This document shows positions 45,284-59,700 of a stretch of 64,000 nt of DNA, piece by piece (positions within the stretch are counted from its first letter, which is position 1; each line of letters starts with the position of its first letter). The notes under the pieces were generated by a model. It searched no databases, had not been told where the DNA came from, and was given only the letters and a program-made list of their open reading frames with translations. The translations under genes and the position numbers were made by a program. The stretch covers positions 30,220,449-30,284,448 of the forward strand of contig NC_037590.1 of NCBI RefSeq assembly GCF_003073045.1, in the 5' to 3' direction. Source of the stretch: Pomacea canaliculata. Taxonomy: Eukaryota > Mollusca > Gastropoda > Architaenioglossa > Ampullariidae.

Positions 45284-48200
45284 GTTCTCTTGTTTATGTA
45301 TAAAAAAAAAAAATCGGCACGAAAGTCACCAAGTAGGCACATGTGCAGCAAAAGTAAATCAGATTTCCTTTACAAAAACTTTGTTGCAACTTTCTCTTGC
45401 ATAAAGGGATGGACTTCTTCCGACTTCTGGAAAGAGGTGCAAAAGCCGAAAGGTGAGGCAGGAATGTGTTAATTGTCGTCTATCCCAATGGTTAAAGAGG
45501 GTCAACAGATCCTCTTTGGTCAGACTTTGTCCGCCCTTGCCTTGAACCTACATTGTTTCAACACCAAAAGCCTTATATCACAGTGAAATTTAATGGCAAT
45601 AGGCAAAACATCACTCTGCACATTTCTGTTTCTCCAACGATTTGTTCCTGTAACAAAACAATGTTGTGCGACAGCTTTATGGATACACTGTAGGCAGTTG
45701 TTTTGCTCGTCACGGTGACGCATGTAATATTGGGATGTAGCTGATTAATCACAGGTGATTTATGTGAAAATCCTAATACGAAATGTCGACCGTATGCTGT
45801 CACCACGAGGTTCTCTCTTCATATTGCTTACAACATGCAAGTGACATAACCATAATTTTCGTCTTTCGAGTTTTTAGGCATTTACTATCTGGACTACTCC
45901 AGGCTCCCATGCATACAAATGTTTCGCTGCTATTCACCCTGATCAGCGCTGCACTCATTTAAACCCCTCTTCCGGTCTACATGTATACGGTGCCTGCTCA
46001 CCATCGCCTAAATTGGCAAGTGGCGGGCGTCAGCTGCCTTGTCTATCCGTGTTCCCTCCAACAAATGACTGGCATTGTACACTATATTTGAACAATGGTA
46101 CTGTATTTCTGCACTTTTTAAAAATCTGTAATTTAGGTGGTTGACTGTACAAATTGTTCTGCGTCAAACGTCTCAAAGCACATATAAGTGCAAGCAATAT
46201 GAGCACTCTACCACACTGTTTACACAAGTTTCATATTTCTGCAGGAGCCTGTAAGAATCGTATCACCATATCAGCATACGTTGTTGAATAGATAGGGAAA
46301 GGGGGTGGGGCCATTTTTCCCTAAGCAAGGGCAGAGACCTATTCGGAGCAAAGCAGAAGATACATGTATGTCCATTTAGAAAATGAATGGATCTCTTATC
46401 CAGGTTCCTGAGGGGTAGTTCACAGACCTCTTATTGCTCCATCTCATATGCCTAAACGCCACTTGTACCTTTAAAAACTTCCATCTCTGAGCAAGAAAAG
46501 AATGGTTGGAGCCGGAGAGGGTGATGATGGCGTCCAGTTACCCACTTCCACCTAGCCCAACAAGTACTCTCATATCCCTCCAGGGCGAACTATTCTTTCC
46601 TGCTGGACTGTGGAAGGTCAGCCTTTAACATGACACATGCTTAAATCATACAAAAAAGTGCAAGACTCAAAAAAGAAAAAAAACTGTATATTTCAATTCT
46701 ATGTGTCCTAAACTTTAAAAATCAACTCTCAAGCAAGCTGTCCGCAGCAGACAACAACAGAGAGGCAACAAAGATAATTTCCATAAAACAATTTCCTCCT
46801 GCCATGAAAGTCTACAAAGAAGTTATATAGATATAAATGAATATATGAATATGTATTTCCAAATATGTAATAACTTCCAAAAAATCTTATCACAATATTA
46901 ACAATTAACAGCATCAATATCCTGTGCAAAGTTTATGTAACAAACATTGACAAAGCTGCTGGAAATATGCATGCACACATTACATTCCTTTCAACAGTAA
47001 ACTTCATTCGTTGCACGCTGCATCCTGTTCCTAGATGTTATGAGCTGGAGTACTAAACTGCCAAAATATTAACTTTACTGCTGCTACTGATAATTCTGGA
47101 TTTTTTAAGGACAGAAACAGTTACAGTCAAAATATAAAACATTAAAACAGTGTATGACCACAGCTAAAGTGATGAATTTATTGACTGTGTGCTTTAAGTT
47201 TAATTCAGCAAATGCTTCATGCACTTGCTCTGAAAAATTGTTTTTAATATGGATCCAGAATAAAAGTAAAACATTCCAAGCACTATTTGTTTACTTTTTA
47301 AAAACCCCAAAATTATGTTAGCTAAACAAAAAGTTACAAGGCATGTGTAAAACGTGTACAGAAATTAAACATCCATGTGGCATCTAGAAATAACTTTAAA
47401 AATGTTCAAGAAAGCACAGGTTTTGAAAAACACTATGCCCATTACAGCTTTGCAAGACTTGAAAATATACTATAATGCAATAGGTATCATGTAATTTGTG
47501 TGGCTGAAAGATAAAGTTTTAAAAGACATGTGGCATGATATAGAATTTAAAGAGTTGTAAATGAGTGTGAAAGGAAAGCAATAGATGCTCCCTTTAATGG
47601 CAAAAGAGTCTGCAAGACACATATTTTGCCCGACTCCTCTTTGCAGCATACATTGTACTTCCTACTTTCTAATACTACAAGTATATTCCTTGATGAAATG
47701 AAGATGTGGTTTATTTCATGGCCCTAAATGGTCCATTGTTTTTGACATAAAAATTCTTAATTAAATCTTTACAGTTCAGAGATTCTTGCTTATCCACTAA
47801 GTGTATGTGGGCTTATCTTGACGATATGTTTATTTGTGGTTAACTGTAAAGAGGTTTATATACATACAGACATAAGTCCAGAGTCAGTATTACACAGAAA
47901 TGCAATGCAAATGACTAATAAAGCATCAGTTGTGCTGACACTGAAGTCATCTCCAAACAAAATGATTTGGCTTATGTCCATCACAATCTCTTGCAGAGAA
48001 GATTTCAACAACCAAAAAAAAAAAAATCAAACAAACCCAAAGACCTTAGCATGGGCCATAAGTCCTGAATGAACCAAAATGAGTAAAAAAATGACAATAA
48101 ACAGACCAGATACCATTTGAGCATTTTTGGAGTTAGATTTGTATTAGGAACAAAATAATGTTCAGTCTCAAACTGTATTGCTGAACTTAAGGATACAATT

Positions 48201-48336
48201 GTGCATGTTTGTCATGGCACAGAAAAATACATATCTCTACACAACAACGCACATGCATACCCTGGACCCTAATACATGCATGCTCTTGCTCATCAGCTGG
48301 TTGTTCTAGCTCGTTACTGAAGGCGCTGATATCTCA

Positions 48337-51300
48337 TTACAATGCATGGTCAGGTTCAGTTTCCTTCTCCATCGTCTTGTGGCGGATAGTGAACTGTGAC
48401 CATGCACAAAACTGAATGATGGCCAGCAGAATGGGGAAGAAGCAAAGCATCTTAAACATTATGTCCTTGATGAGCTCCACATCTGAAGATGGCAAAAGGC
48501 CACTCTGTTGATAAATTTGCAAAATACAAAACATTGCAAAAGAACACTGACATGATGTTGAGACTTCTACATTGCTGTTGCACATCTACTAACAATCTCT
48601 GTGTAATTTTTACATACATATAGCAGGATACAAGAAAATTACAAGGCTTACTTCGACTTTCACAACACATTTTACAAACAAAAAAGCAGCATTTAACAGA
48701 TATACTCTTGCACACAAACACAGATACTCTCTTATTACACGTACACATACACAGATATTAAACTAGAGTCAGGTCATTACAAGATATTAATTTCCCAAAT
48801 CTAAGCCAATAACTCAGTTCATAAGACACCTTTTGAATACCAGTTTTCACCTGCATTTTGGAAACAACAATTCATTATCCCTGATATATATATATAGGGT
48901 GCTAAGGCAAAACCTTATAAGCATGTGGGTGAAGCTCTTGCATTGACTGGCTAGGTTAATACAGATTTGCTTTCTCACCCCAAAAATAGTAACAAATCAC
49001 AGCAGTCATAACATAATATAAATTAATATCACTCGAATTAATGAAGAATATTTGACAAAATATGCCTCATACCAACATTATACATTACACACTACAGAAA
49101 ATATCCATGCAGATGTGCACGTACTTCACTAACATGCAATCCTATTAGTGAAATGTTGTTGCCAACATATTAGCTTACATATCACTTGAAAAATAAGTGG
49201 TAATGGCTGTGGTTGCAGAGACCAGCGGTTATCTCATCTCCAATCTTACCTTGAGCTGCTCATACCCATAGTGGTTCAGAATGGCAACCACTATCATTGG
49301 TGCCACAGACTGCGCAGGTTTGACGATTACAGCATTGGTTCCAAACACCATGGAAGATATCGGGTGCCTTTAATGAAATAAATTGTACAACAGATTTACT
49401 GCTAACCTTTCAACTGTATGATTTTTCACATATTGATATGTGATGAAAAGTATAGTTAATATCTATTATTTAGTTCTTCTTCTGCCTGCACCTTTCGCTT
49501 TAAAAGTATCTACTGGCACAATAAATCCACACCTTTTTCCCCACTATTCCAATTTTTCATGGTGTTTTCTAAAGTAATTGTGGTATCTTTACACATATGC
49601 TCTTAGAAGAATATGTGCACCTGCTGTTCAGTGGAAAAGCGCTGATTTTACAGTTTTAACCTACTTGGCCTGGATCATCTTTAGTGATCATCTGTAGTTT
49701 TTATGTAATCATAGATCACCTCATGTTAACACAACAGTCAAAAATGTGCAGTAAATAGTCCAGGTCCAGTGAATAAAACTAAAAGAACAACAGCTTGCAT
49801 CTAAAAACACACTAAATGAGTAATGACATTTTCTATGCCCTACAATATAATGTCTTCATCAACATCGTAAACAGCAGAACACTGAATATTGGTCAAGTTA
49901 CTAAAAATACAAACATCCCAAAGAATTTAAACATACAAAAGTAAGATTTTATGCAAAATGACAAAAGAAAGATTGTAAAGAGTTCAGTTTTGCTTAAAAT
50001 TTAAACAAGAATATAGGTAGTAGCTCCCAGTTGGATGCTAGAATGACATGGGATAAAATGTATGGCAAAATGCTGCATCAGTTCTTAGGGTCACTTACTT
50101 GCGTTTGTAAGTCTTTTTATCATTGTCTGCAATGTCTGCAAGTGGCATGTTGAACAAAGAAAATGTTGCACTTGCAAAACTCCTGCACAAAAAGTAGTCA
50201 AGGCAAGCTTATACAATTTGAAGTATGCCACCCCTGCTTTTTCTTGCATGTCTTAGTTGACTACATTAATATTTTTCATCATATCTATATTATTATATTC
50301 TCATTTCCATGTCCATCCATTTGAAATTATTCTTATTATTACTATCTATAAAATACAATACTGTGTCTTTGACAATGACAATGTAACACTGACAATCATT
50401 TATCTTTGTCATCATTATAAAATATCTTTTATACTATTTCATATTCTTTTGGTGTGTTTACTGTAAAGCATCAGTTGTTAAGAAATTAAATGAAGACAAT
50501 AATTCTCTTACGAGTCCAAAATGATAAACAGCATAACTAGCCATGGATTGGAAGAACCAATGAAATAAATTGTAAGGCCACCAAAAAATTTCCATATAAA
50601 ACTGTAGCGGATCACTTGAAAGTAACCAAGTCTTCCAATGAGTGGTGCACCAAATATCACAGCAAGCTGCAAAATATGCAAAAATCCATGCTACTTATGT
50701 TTATTTTTGTTAAATACAACTCTTTCACTTAGCTACCATAAGTAGGAGGCCTATGCATTTTCTAAAATGCTTTTCAGTGACAATGAAAGAATGCATATAT
50801 ATACATGTGTTTCTGATGCACACCAGTCATAAGAAATATTTCTTTTAATAACCATTGTGACATTTTTGAGTGCTTTCAGTATTCTGTTGCCAAAAAACAT
50901 AAACTTACAACCTGTGAAGATTACTCTGGAAATGAACAGCTAAAATGATATTAGGGTGAGAGCCAATCATTTCAAGTAACCAATGTTGTTTTTTTTTTTG
51001 TTGTTGTTTACTGAGACTGAACTAAATGACTGTCAGCAAAGTAAAAACACTGGCATTTCAATTCATACATCACCTTACTCCCCTAGAGTCAGCAGTGGCT
51101 ATATAAAAATAAAATCTAGCCACAAACCCTGCAACGAGCAGTGGTCAAAAGGTAGAACTATTGTTGTTAATGATTTTTACAAGCTAAGATCATTTGATTA
51201 CATATCAAACTAAGATTATTGACATATACATAGCTAACATTATCTCAATCTATTACAAAACTCTTATGATTATAAGAATGCAGCTTTAAAGATTACTGAA

Positions 51301-52300
51301 TAAAATCATTCAGAGATCTAACCTGATTTGTACAAAAGTATCTTTCCTAAAATGAGTAAAGAGAAATTAGCAACTGTAAGTATGCTGGCAATCATACTTT
51401 TTATAATAAGAATAACAAAAGATCTTGTCTCACTCCTCCTAATGTGCCGGTCATCCCATAGAAGATACTGCGAGCTGCCTTCGATACTTGGGATGTTGGG
51501 ATGAGATAATCACAAAAGATAGCTGTAAATCCAGAAAGATATGTTTTGTGGAACTCTTGAAAGAAGTTGGTAGTGACAAAGGCTAAAAAGTCTTTCTCCC
51601 TCATTATCTGCCATGTTTTTCTCCAAAATGATTCATGCTCAGGCACTGCATCTCTGCAGCAGTCTTCATCAACTCCATTGTTTCCTGTGTCGTATTTTGT
51701 ATTTGCATGTAATCCTGCATACATCATGAGCATGCATGCCATCACAGCTATCACAAATGAAGTAACTTGGAATGCTCTAAAGTTTTGCAGACTATCTGAA
51801 GTATATTCAAGCACAAAAACATTCTGTGCTCCTATTAGTCCCGCTATGGTTGAATATCTAGTAAGGCGCAGTCTGTTCTTCTGATCTGCATTCATCTCTG
51901 TAAATAGGCAACAGCACAGAAGTCCGATGAATGTGAACATAGTATCATAAAAGCAGAGAGCAATTATCAAATGAACACCTACTGCCCAGTCACTTTGGCC
52001 GAAGGGCAGCCATGCAATCATGTAGGACAAAGCAAACAGTGGTGCTGTGTACAATATGCCTTCTCGACGTGTCCTGGTGAGAAAACTACTGGTGTTATCT
52101 TGAAAATGAGCAAACAGGGGATCATTTATGGCATTCCAAGCCATGTATAGGATTTGTGAGAAATGAAACCAGGACTCCTTCACTTTGTATATGTTGAGAA
52201 AGACTTTCACATAGTAGAATCCAAATCCTCTGCTGAGAAGGGTGAAGCCAAGACTAAGACAACAGTAAGCCAGTGTACCTTTGGGTAGACTGTGATTCAT
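48337..52300 (-). CDS. MFSD13A: MFSD13A/TMEM180-like major facilitator protein, copy B
   Basis: Paralogue of copy A. Five coding exons: 51434-52300, 50512-50666, 50099-50182, 49250-49367 and 48337-48504, for 463 residues. The three middle exons have exactly the same lengths (155, 84 and 118 nt) and phases as in copy A. In exon 2, 40 of 52 full codons encode the same residue by hand count. Motifs: WNAINDPLFAHFQDN, FFQEFHKTYLSGF, RSIFYGMTGTLGG, PLADIADND, NAVIVKPAQSVAPM, CAWSQFTIRHK. The loop after YDTGNNGVDED and the C-terminal tail (RHKTMEKETEPDHAL) differ most from copy A. The gene is intact and its start lies head-to-head with SPATA20. Substrate unknown. Confidence 0.9.
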
Positions 52301-53792
52301 ATTTCCTACTCCAAAAGTGACACAAACGTGAAAAAATATTCAGCTAACGATTTATTTCTGGCTTCTTTTTTTATTTCTGGCTCATCACAAGCACTCCAGA
52401 CCTATTTATGCTCCTTGTTACAAGGAATAGACCTCACAAGCATTGATAGGTTAAATTCTTTTCTTATGTTTTAACATTTAATGTCAAAAATTGTTGCAAG
52501 CTGACTGAATAACAGAAATGTTCCTTGCTTCTTTTCTCTGCAAAATAACAAAAAAAAAAAACATTATTGGTAAAAGGGAAAAAAGGTAAGTGCACAATAT
52601 CGTTCACCTCAGTTTTCTTCTAGTTAATGAAGTATTGACACATGTGCTCAAATAAGATTTTCATGGCAATGATTGAAAAAAAATGTCCACCCACTTATTC
52701 ATTTTATCTTTATTTCATGTACGTTCTTAAATCAAACTTCTATTAACACTAGAATATCTGCGCCTCCTACCTACGATTTCTAAACAATCGTGTTCACTTC
52801 AACATTTTTTGCACGTGCATCTCTTTCTCACTGATCCAGCCAGACCATGATCTTGTATTACACACCAATGGCCCGATAAAGCACAAACTTGTATTAAAAC
52901 ACACGCGTCGATGGACCAAGGCTACAATGCTTGCGACACAAATAAGACGAGTTGATGTCTAAAAAAAAAAATATAAAATTGTCTTGTTTATGTACTGTAT
53001 TGCAGTTTTATATGCAAGTAACATACTTGTTATCACTGCATCGGAGCACGGACGTGTATAGGATACAGATGCATGGAGCGTTAATGAAGTGCATCGTAAA
53101 CAAGGGACAAACTTTTCAAACTAAGAGTACTCCCGCAGGAAGCGGAAGTTGACTTCTGCTAGTTTACACTGCGTAGTTGACATGCTGGGTCGTACTTTCT
53201 TCAGAAGCGGAGTTTTCGAAGTCCGCTCAGTTGTTCGATGTCTTATTTGCCGCTAACTTGTAATACATTTACAAAATGCGCTTTAAGCATACTTTCCAGA
53301 ACAAAGACTATTTTCAGAGGAGCAATTATACCACCGTATCAGAATAATAATAAGCGCGTAAGATATTTTATGTTTACAAGTAGAACCAGGTTCCAGATTA
53401 ACCCAGAGCACGAATTTAGTCTGAGAAATTTACCTCATCATCAAGTCAAAGTTCAACAGAAAACGACATTCTGTTACAACGCTCGTCTCCTTTTCCAAAG
53501 GAGGTACAATCTTTAGTGATCTTTATGAAGTATTTATCAAATACGTAATGTACGTTTAGTGATGTACATTACTAAATATAACGGTTAACAAACTATACAT
53601 ATAATAAAAAAGCTTAATCTTTACAGCTGCGTTTTTATAGTTTTTATGTATATTTAAGCAATTTCAGGCCCACTCATTACTATTTGTAATAAAGTATATC
53701 AACATTTAATAATAATACGTAAATATTATATCCACAGTAACATTTGTAGTGATTACAATCAATTGTTGATCATACATTTCCCTTTCAGAGAT
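52301..53792. promoter_or_regulatory. Head-to-head region between MFSD13A-like B and SPATA20
   Basis: Almost 1.5 kb between divergent starts. The part around 53040-53240 is locally richer in CpG and is the likeliest promoter area. An acceptor-like CCTTTCAG (53781-53788) sits directly before the SPATA20 ATG, so at least one upstream SPATA20 exon should lie here. It might encode a mitochondrial leader as in the longer human protein. The ORF at 53238-53516 was considered but has no supporting similarity. Confidence 0.5.
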
Positions 53793-56700
53793 ATGGCATC
53801 CAGTTTGCAATCAAAAACGACTCACTTCAATAAGCTTAGTGAGGAGAGATCACCATACCTTCTGCAGCATTCAACAAACCCTGTTCATTGGTAAACCATC
53901 ACTTTTATCTTCAAATATGTCCAGAATTATTACGTGATTCACACACACATCTGAATTGTGTAAATGTTTTTTTTACTGCAGGTATAAATTGTTTGATTTA
54001 TAATATCTGAAGTTTTATTTAATCACATTGTATATGCAGTTTATTCAGTCCATATGCAGTATATTATCAGCATTTTGTCATTGGGGTGAATGGGATGGAG
54101 TGATAGTATAAGCTAGCAATGTGATTTTTACGTATAGCCCATGGGCCTTTTTTTAAAAAAATATGTTTAACTGTAAAATAATGCACTAAAAATATGATGA
54201 AAGTATAGGTAATTATAATACACCTGCAGACAAAAAAAAAAAAGTGGAGTGAGGGGAATTCAATGGGGATTAATTTTTTTTTAAGAAGGGTGATATACAT
54301 GTCCAGGTATCCATGGGGAGAGGAAGCTATCAATAAGGCCAAAGCAGAAGACAAGCCTATATTTCTGTCAATTGGCTACTCAACTTGCCACTGGTGCCAT
54401 GTAATGGAGCGTGAATCTTTTGAGAATGAAGAGATTGCAGAAATCCTCAACAAATATTACATCAGCATCAAAGTAGACAGAGAAGAGAGACCTGATGTAG
54501 ACAGGGTTTATATGACCTTTGTCCAGGTGAGCTTTGTGTCAAAAGAAAGCATGCTTCATTGTGGCTATCTGTCTCTACTTCAATCTTTCTTTCTAGCTCT
54601 CTCTTTCTCTCTCACTTTCTCTTCTGCCCTCCCCGCAAAATCTTACAACAAATTTCTGAGGTCTCAGTTGATGTGGTTAGTGTACTCCTTCACCATTCTG
54701 ACCCCTAAAATTAGCCTCAATCTTAATCCAACCCTACCACTTTACTACTACTAACCCTAACCTGACCCAAAACCCATCCCAAAAAACTAGACATACACAT
54801 AGAGAAACTGAAGTTCTGCAGAAAGCATTTTTATTTTCCCAATAGTTTGTACAAATTCTGTGAGGCTATTGAGCAGTATAGGTTACTTTGTAAAAACTAT
54901 AATACATATTAATAAGAAGATGTACAGCAACTAAATCAGCTGGCCGAATTTGAATATAAATGAAAGTTTTTATAGTAAGTATATTGAGGTGTTTCGTATG
55001 ACTTTGTCAACTTTGTCTGGAACATGTCTTTAAAATCACTTGCCAATCCTGCCACTGTACATGCAATCAAATTCCAGCCTAACTGACTTTATAATACTGT
55101 TCTGAGTCCTTGATTTTATATCTTGGCTATTGGCCTTCATATTGTACATTTTGTATTTGTCATAACATTGCACACTAATGTAAAACAGTTCTGCATCATG
55201 TTTTCGAAGTAGCAGCACCATTTCACCACTCTCCTTCATTTTCTGCACTGGCTACCCATCAATTCTTGCTTTCAGTACAAACTGTCCATACTTTGTTTTC
55301 ATTTTTTTTTGTTGGCTTCTATTTCTACGTGGTGATGAGCTGTCAAGGAGGATATGGAGGATATGGAGGATATGGGAAAGACCTAAAGCAAAGTCAGCTG
55401 GCTCACCCACAACTGAGATGGCTGGAAAAGATTTGTTGGCAACTTATGCTCAGTTAGGAGTGAACAGGATTAACTAACTATATAATCATGTTATAGAGCT
55501 GTGGCCTCATTGAGCCACGTGGGAAGAAAAACTCTGGGGTACCAAAGAAAACATGGAGAAAACAACCCTTTTCATAATCATAGAAAACTTGAATTTCTGA
55601 TAGGCATGATCTCAGGAACACAAAAGAAAGATTTGGCACTCAGTGATCAGTTTGGAAGCAAAATATTTCATCTTCAGATTCAGTTTCATGAATGTCAGGA
55701 CAAGTTATTGCAATTGGTCTTTTCCACTCCCAGCAGAATGAGTCTAGCTGTCATTCAGAACTTTGAAAAAGGAAAAAACATAATTGATGACATGTTTCTC
55801 ATAAAATCTGAGATTCCTCAACCCAGTGTGTTTGAGTTGTTTAAGGACAGATCATTTTAAGGAAAAGAAAAATATTTTTTAAAAGCTTAAATTTTATATT
55901 CATTTTGGGCTTTGTGTCCTGCTGCAAACATGCTGTTGATAATAGAAGGGAATTTTGCTGCTCTTCTTTTAATATCATTGTTTTTATTTTGTTATTTACA
56001 GGCCACAACTGGCAGTGGAGGCTGGCCATTGAGTGTCTGGCTGACTCCTTGCCTTAAGCCTATATTTGGAGGGACCTACTTTCCACCTGATAACCGCTAT
56101 TACAACCGCCCAGGTTTCAAGACTTTACTCCTCCTAACTGCTGATAAGGTATATATAACTTTTGCATGCACACTTAAAAATTAAAACATATTATAGCCAA
56201 ATTATATTTTAAATCCTTTTTGGACCTTTCCTGTCAAATGATGACTTTATATCAAGCATATCAGAGAATCTAATTTATTTATGGAAGAAATAAAGAAAAG
56301 ATATTTATATTAAGATGGATTTTTTTGTTTAATTAACTCGCTTGGTTTATCTTTTTTCAGTGATTTGTGTTTAAAGTTATATCATATCTCTAGGCACAGT
56401 CATTGGGTGCAGTTTGTTTATGTTCAAATTGATTTCAGTGGCAAAGATCAAGAAAAGAAATCGAAGATAAGGGCACTGCCATAGTGGATGCACTTGAGCA
56501 AGGAACCCAAATATTAAAGCACGAGCATGAAGATTTACCAACAATTAAAGCCATTTACCATTTGTATGAAATGTTGGAAAAGGTTTATGATGAGAAATAT
56601 GGAGGATTTGGAAAAGCTCCTAAATTCCCTCAACCAGGTGAGAATAGTATGTTTATTACTGTATTTGCTTTGTCTGTTAAAGACACTAGAGTGAGCAGTT

Positions 56701-59700
56701 ACAGCAGATTGTTGTTTTGTTGTCTCAGGCAGGGGAGGGCAGAAAAATAATAGGTTTGTCTCCCTTTAATGCAGGTTGTAAAGTTTATATACAGTTTTAA
56801 TACACATTTATCCATTGCAGATTAAATTTTATGAAGTATGAAGCGACATTAAAAAGGTGTTTTAGACATTGTTCAGGATATATTGGCATTTTAATCCAAT
56901 ACCCAGAAAAAAGTACCTCTAAGTGTTCTTTCAAATGTATTTTGCTATGTTCTTTTTATGGTTCAGTGAATTTCAACGCTTTGCTGAGATTTTATAACAT
57001 GGAGCGAGAGACCGAGTATGGCAAAAAGGCTTTAAATATGTGTCTGCACACCTTGAGAATGATAGCAAAAGGTGGAATCCATGACCACATTGGACAGGTA
57101 ATATGTGAGCAGTATATTTTTTTGTAATCAGCTCTATGGGAAAGAATGTAAGAAAAAAAAAGCAAAACTCAGTACTGTTATTATTTACAAACAATCAGTT
57201 GATTCCATTTTGTTCTGTTACTGAAGACTTATTAATCAGATAAAGAAAAAAGTGTGATAGTTGCTGCAGACATCAATACTGAGATTGTCTGGAGCTAGTA
57301 TTCAACTCCTTGCTTGCTGGCTGCCCTGAATACCTTTTTTCTCAAACTCTAAAAAGCACAGAACTCTGCTGCACGTCTGGTGCTTAGAGCTAGGAAACAG
57401 GACCATACCACTCCTCTCCTTCGTTTTCTGCATTGGCTTCCCATCCATTCTCGCATCCAGTACAAACTGTGCTGTGTTTTAGTTTCTTTGCTGGCTCCTG
57501 CCCTGACTATTTCTTTGAACTGCTTTTCCCTTACATCCTATCTAGACAACTCCGCTCCTCGTCTGATGATCGTCTTCTTACTCTTCCTGTCACCAAAACA
57601 ACAACATATGGCCACAGGATTTTTAGTCATCACGCAGCGAAACAATGGAACTCTCTCTCCTCCTTATCCACCACCTAGCCACTATTGAATCCTTTAGACG
57701 TGCGCTGAAAACACCCCTCTTCCATAAACATTACTCCTGACAACCTTTCCCATAACGCTAGTCCTTTTTCACACCCTTCCTTTTGCAATATCATGTTAAT
57801 CTCAGATCTTGTTCTTTTTATTTGGTTCCTCTTTATGTTTTCTGTATTTGATTTTATTCTTCGTTTAGTACGATTGTTGATTCTTTTATAGTTCATATGC
57901 TTTTTGTTTTCCTGACCCTCGTATGTTGTCCATGTTTCCTTTTTGTTCTTAAGCACTGAGAGCATACTCCTTAGGAGTGTGAATATGCACTTTACAAATT
58001 TTGCATTTATTATTATTATTCATGAAATCAGTGAACATATGCTTATGTCTTCCAGCTGTTAAAATATGGTTTTATTCTATGTTGTAAATGTTTGAATTAC
58101 TAGAGGAATTTCTGATAAAAAATATTGATGTCTTAAGTGGATAGAGTGTTAAAGATAAAGCTAATCAATACTGAGAAAAGTGCTGCTTCTATTTGGTATA
58201 GTTGATCATTCCAAATTGTGTACATATTTAATCACCCACAGAAATTTGAGTAAGCCTTGACAAAGCTAAAGTAAATGTGCTAGATTGGAGCAGCTTTGTA
58301 TTGCTGTCAGTGAACTGAGTGCTACACTGAACGTGTGTATTTATATATCATTGTTAGTTGACAAAAGCACAAATTCCATCTCAGGTTGATTAGCAATTCA
58401 ATTACAAAGCGATGGCTGACTCATCTTGAATTTGTTTGTCAGTGTAATCCTTCATGGTGAGTTTGAAATGCTATGACTGACATTTTGATCTGTCATATGA
58501 AATCAGGTTGATTTGAATTGTATGGAGTTGTACTGTGTCTAGGTGTCTGAAGCACATGTAGCCAGTTTGATCCCATATGATTAGCATGATTCCCCCATGT
58601 GATCCAGATGTTGATTAACTGATTCCATACAAGGTTGGGAAAAGAAAGGCAGTAGATGAGATCCACTCTTACTAAAAGCTGGCTCTGAGGTGCAGTTTTT
58701 AGCATCTCACTTTCATACACACATGTAAGTGCATGTACAAAAATAAGCATACACTTTCACTCTTTCACTAAAAGTACATTTATCTTTGTCTTAATGTTCT
58801 TTTAGTGCAAGAGAGAGAAAGAGATGATGATTAAGATTTTAAAAAATCCTGACTGGCAAATTAACGTTTGAGAAGAATGTGATATGTAATATCATATATA
58901 ATATCATAATATCATATCATATTATGTAATATCACATTGGCTTTTCTTTAAAAAAAATCAAATATCTTATATATACTTTTTTTCTTTTTAAGGGATTTCA
59001 CAGATATTCAACAGACAGAATATGGCATGTTCCTCACTTTGAAAAGATGCTGTATGATCAAGCACAATTAGTCATCTCCTACTTAGATGCCTATCAGGTG
59101 AATTCACTTTAGAGAGATAGTTGTGGGCATTTTCATCTGTTTCCAAATGTGACAATACAATTTCTCTGCATGGTGATGTTTGTAGGTGTGTATCCCAAGA
59201 ATGGAAGGAGAGTTTTGACCCAGATTTTGGAAAATGGTATCTTGCTTTACCTACTCATTAGACATAAACTTTGCACCTCACTTGACCATTAGCCTTTTGA
59301 AACGTAAACACTCATGGCTGAGTTCTGTAAAATCCCTAATGAAGAGCACATGCACGAAAATGTGCTGATTGTGAAAGGAAGTGTGCAGGAAACAGCTACC
59401 ACTTTCATCACATCCACAACATGACCATAATTTGGTGCGTTTCATGCCAGTTTCTATCCCCCTTGAATGTTCACATTCATTATGTCATGCTGAAGACTTC
59501 AAATAAAAATGATGATCACTTAATTATTATTTCATTCTCAGATAACCAAAGAAGAGGTGTTTGCCAAGTCAGCAAGAGATATTTTTGAATACGTTAACAG
59601 AGACCTCAGTCATCCTGTAAGTTTCCTTTTACAAAAATTAATTCTGAAGTGGTTTAATTATGCTTCACTTATAAATAAATGGATCACATAGCATAAATGC

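Larger units (their letters stand above)
42075..48336. other. Intergenic region between the two MFSD13A-like genes, dense in transposons
   Basis: The 5' leader of copy A lies near 42075-43000. A GC-richer segment at 42990-43500 has an 8-bp inverted repeat (CCGGCCCC at 43315-43322, GGGGCCGG at 43350-43357) but no recognisable protein. The segment 43744-45283 is mostly mobile DNA (hAT, LINE, nested hAT MITE). From about 45300 to 47000 I recognise nothing. From about 47000 to 48336 is AT-rich and probably includes the copy-B 3' UTR. Confidence 0.55.

Noticed and set aside
53238..53516. 92-codon ORF upstream of SPATA20 as a mitochondrial leader exon
   Set aside because: It ends in a stop, has no donor site matching the phase needed by the first SPATA20 exon, and shows no similarity to known leaders.
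55501..55860. 119-codon ORF in SPATA20 intron 2
   Set aside because: No recognisable domain; the exons on both sides join in phase and give the conserved [12 protein letters not shown] junction without it.
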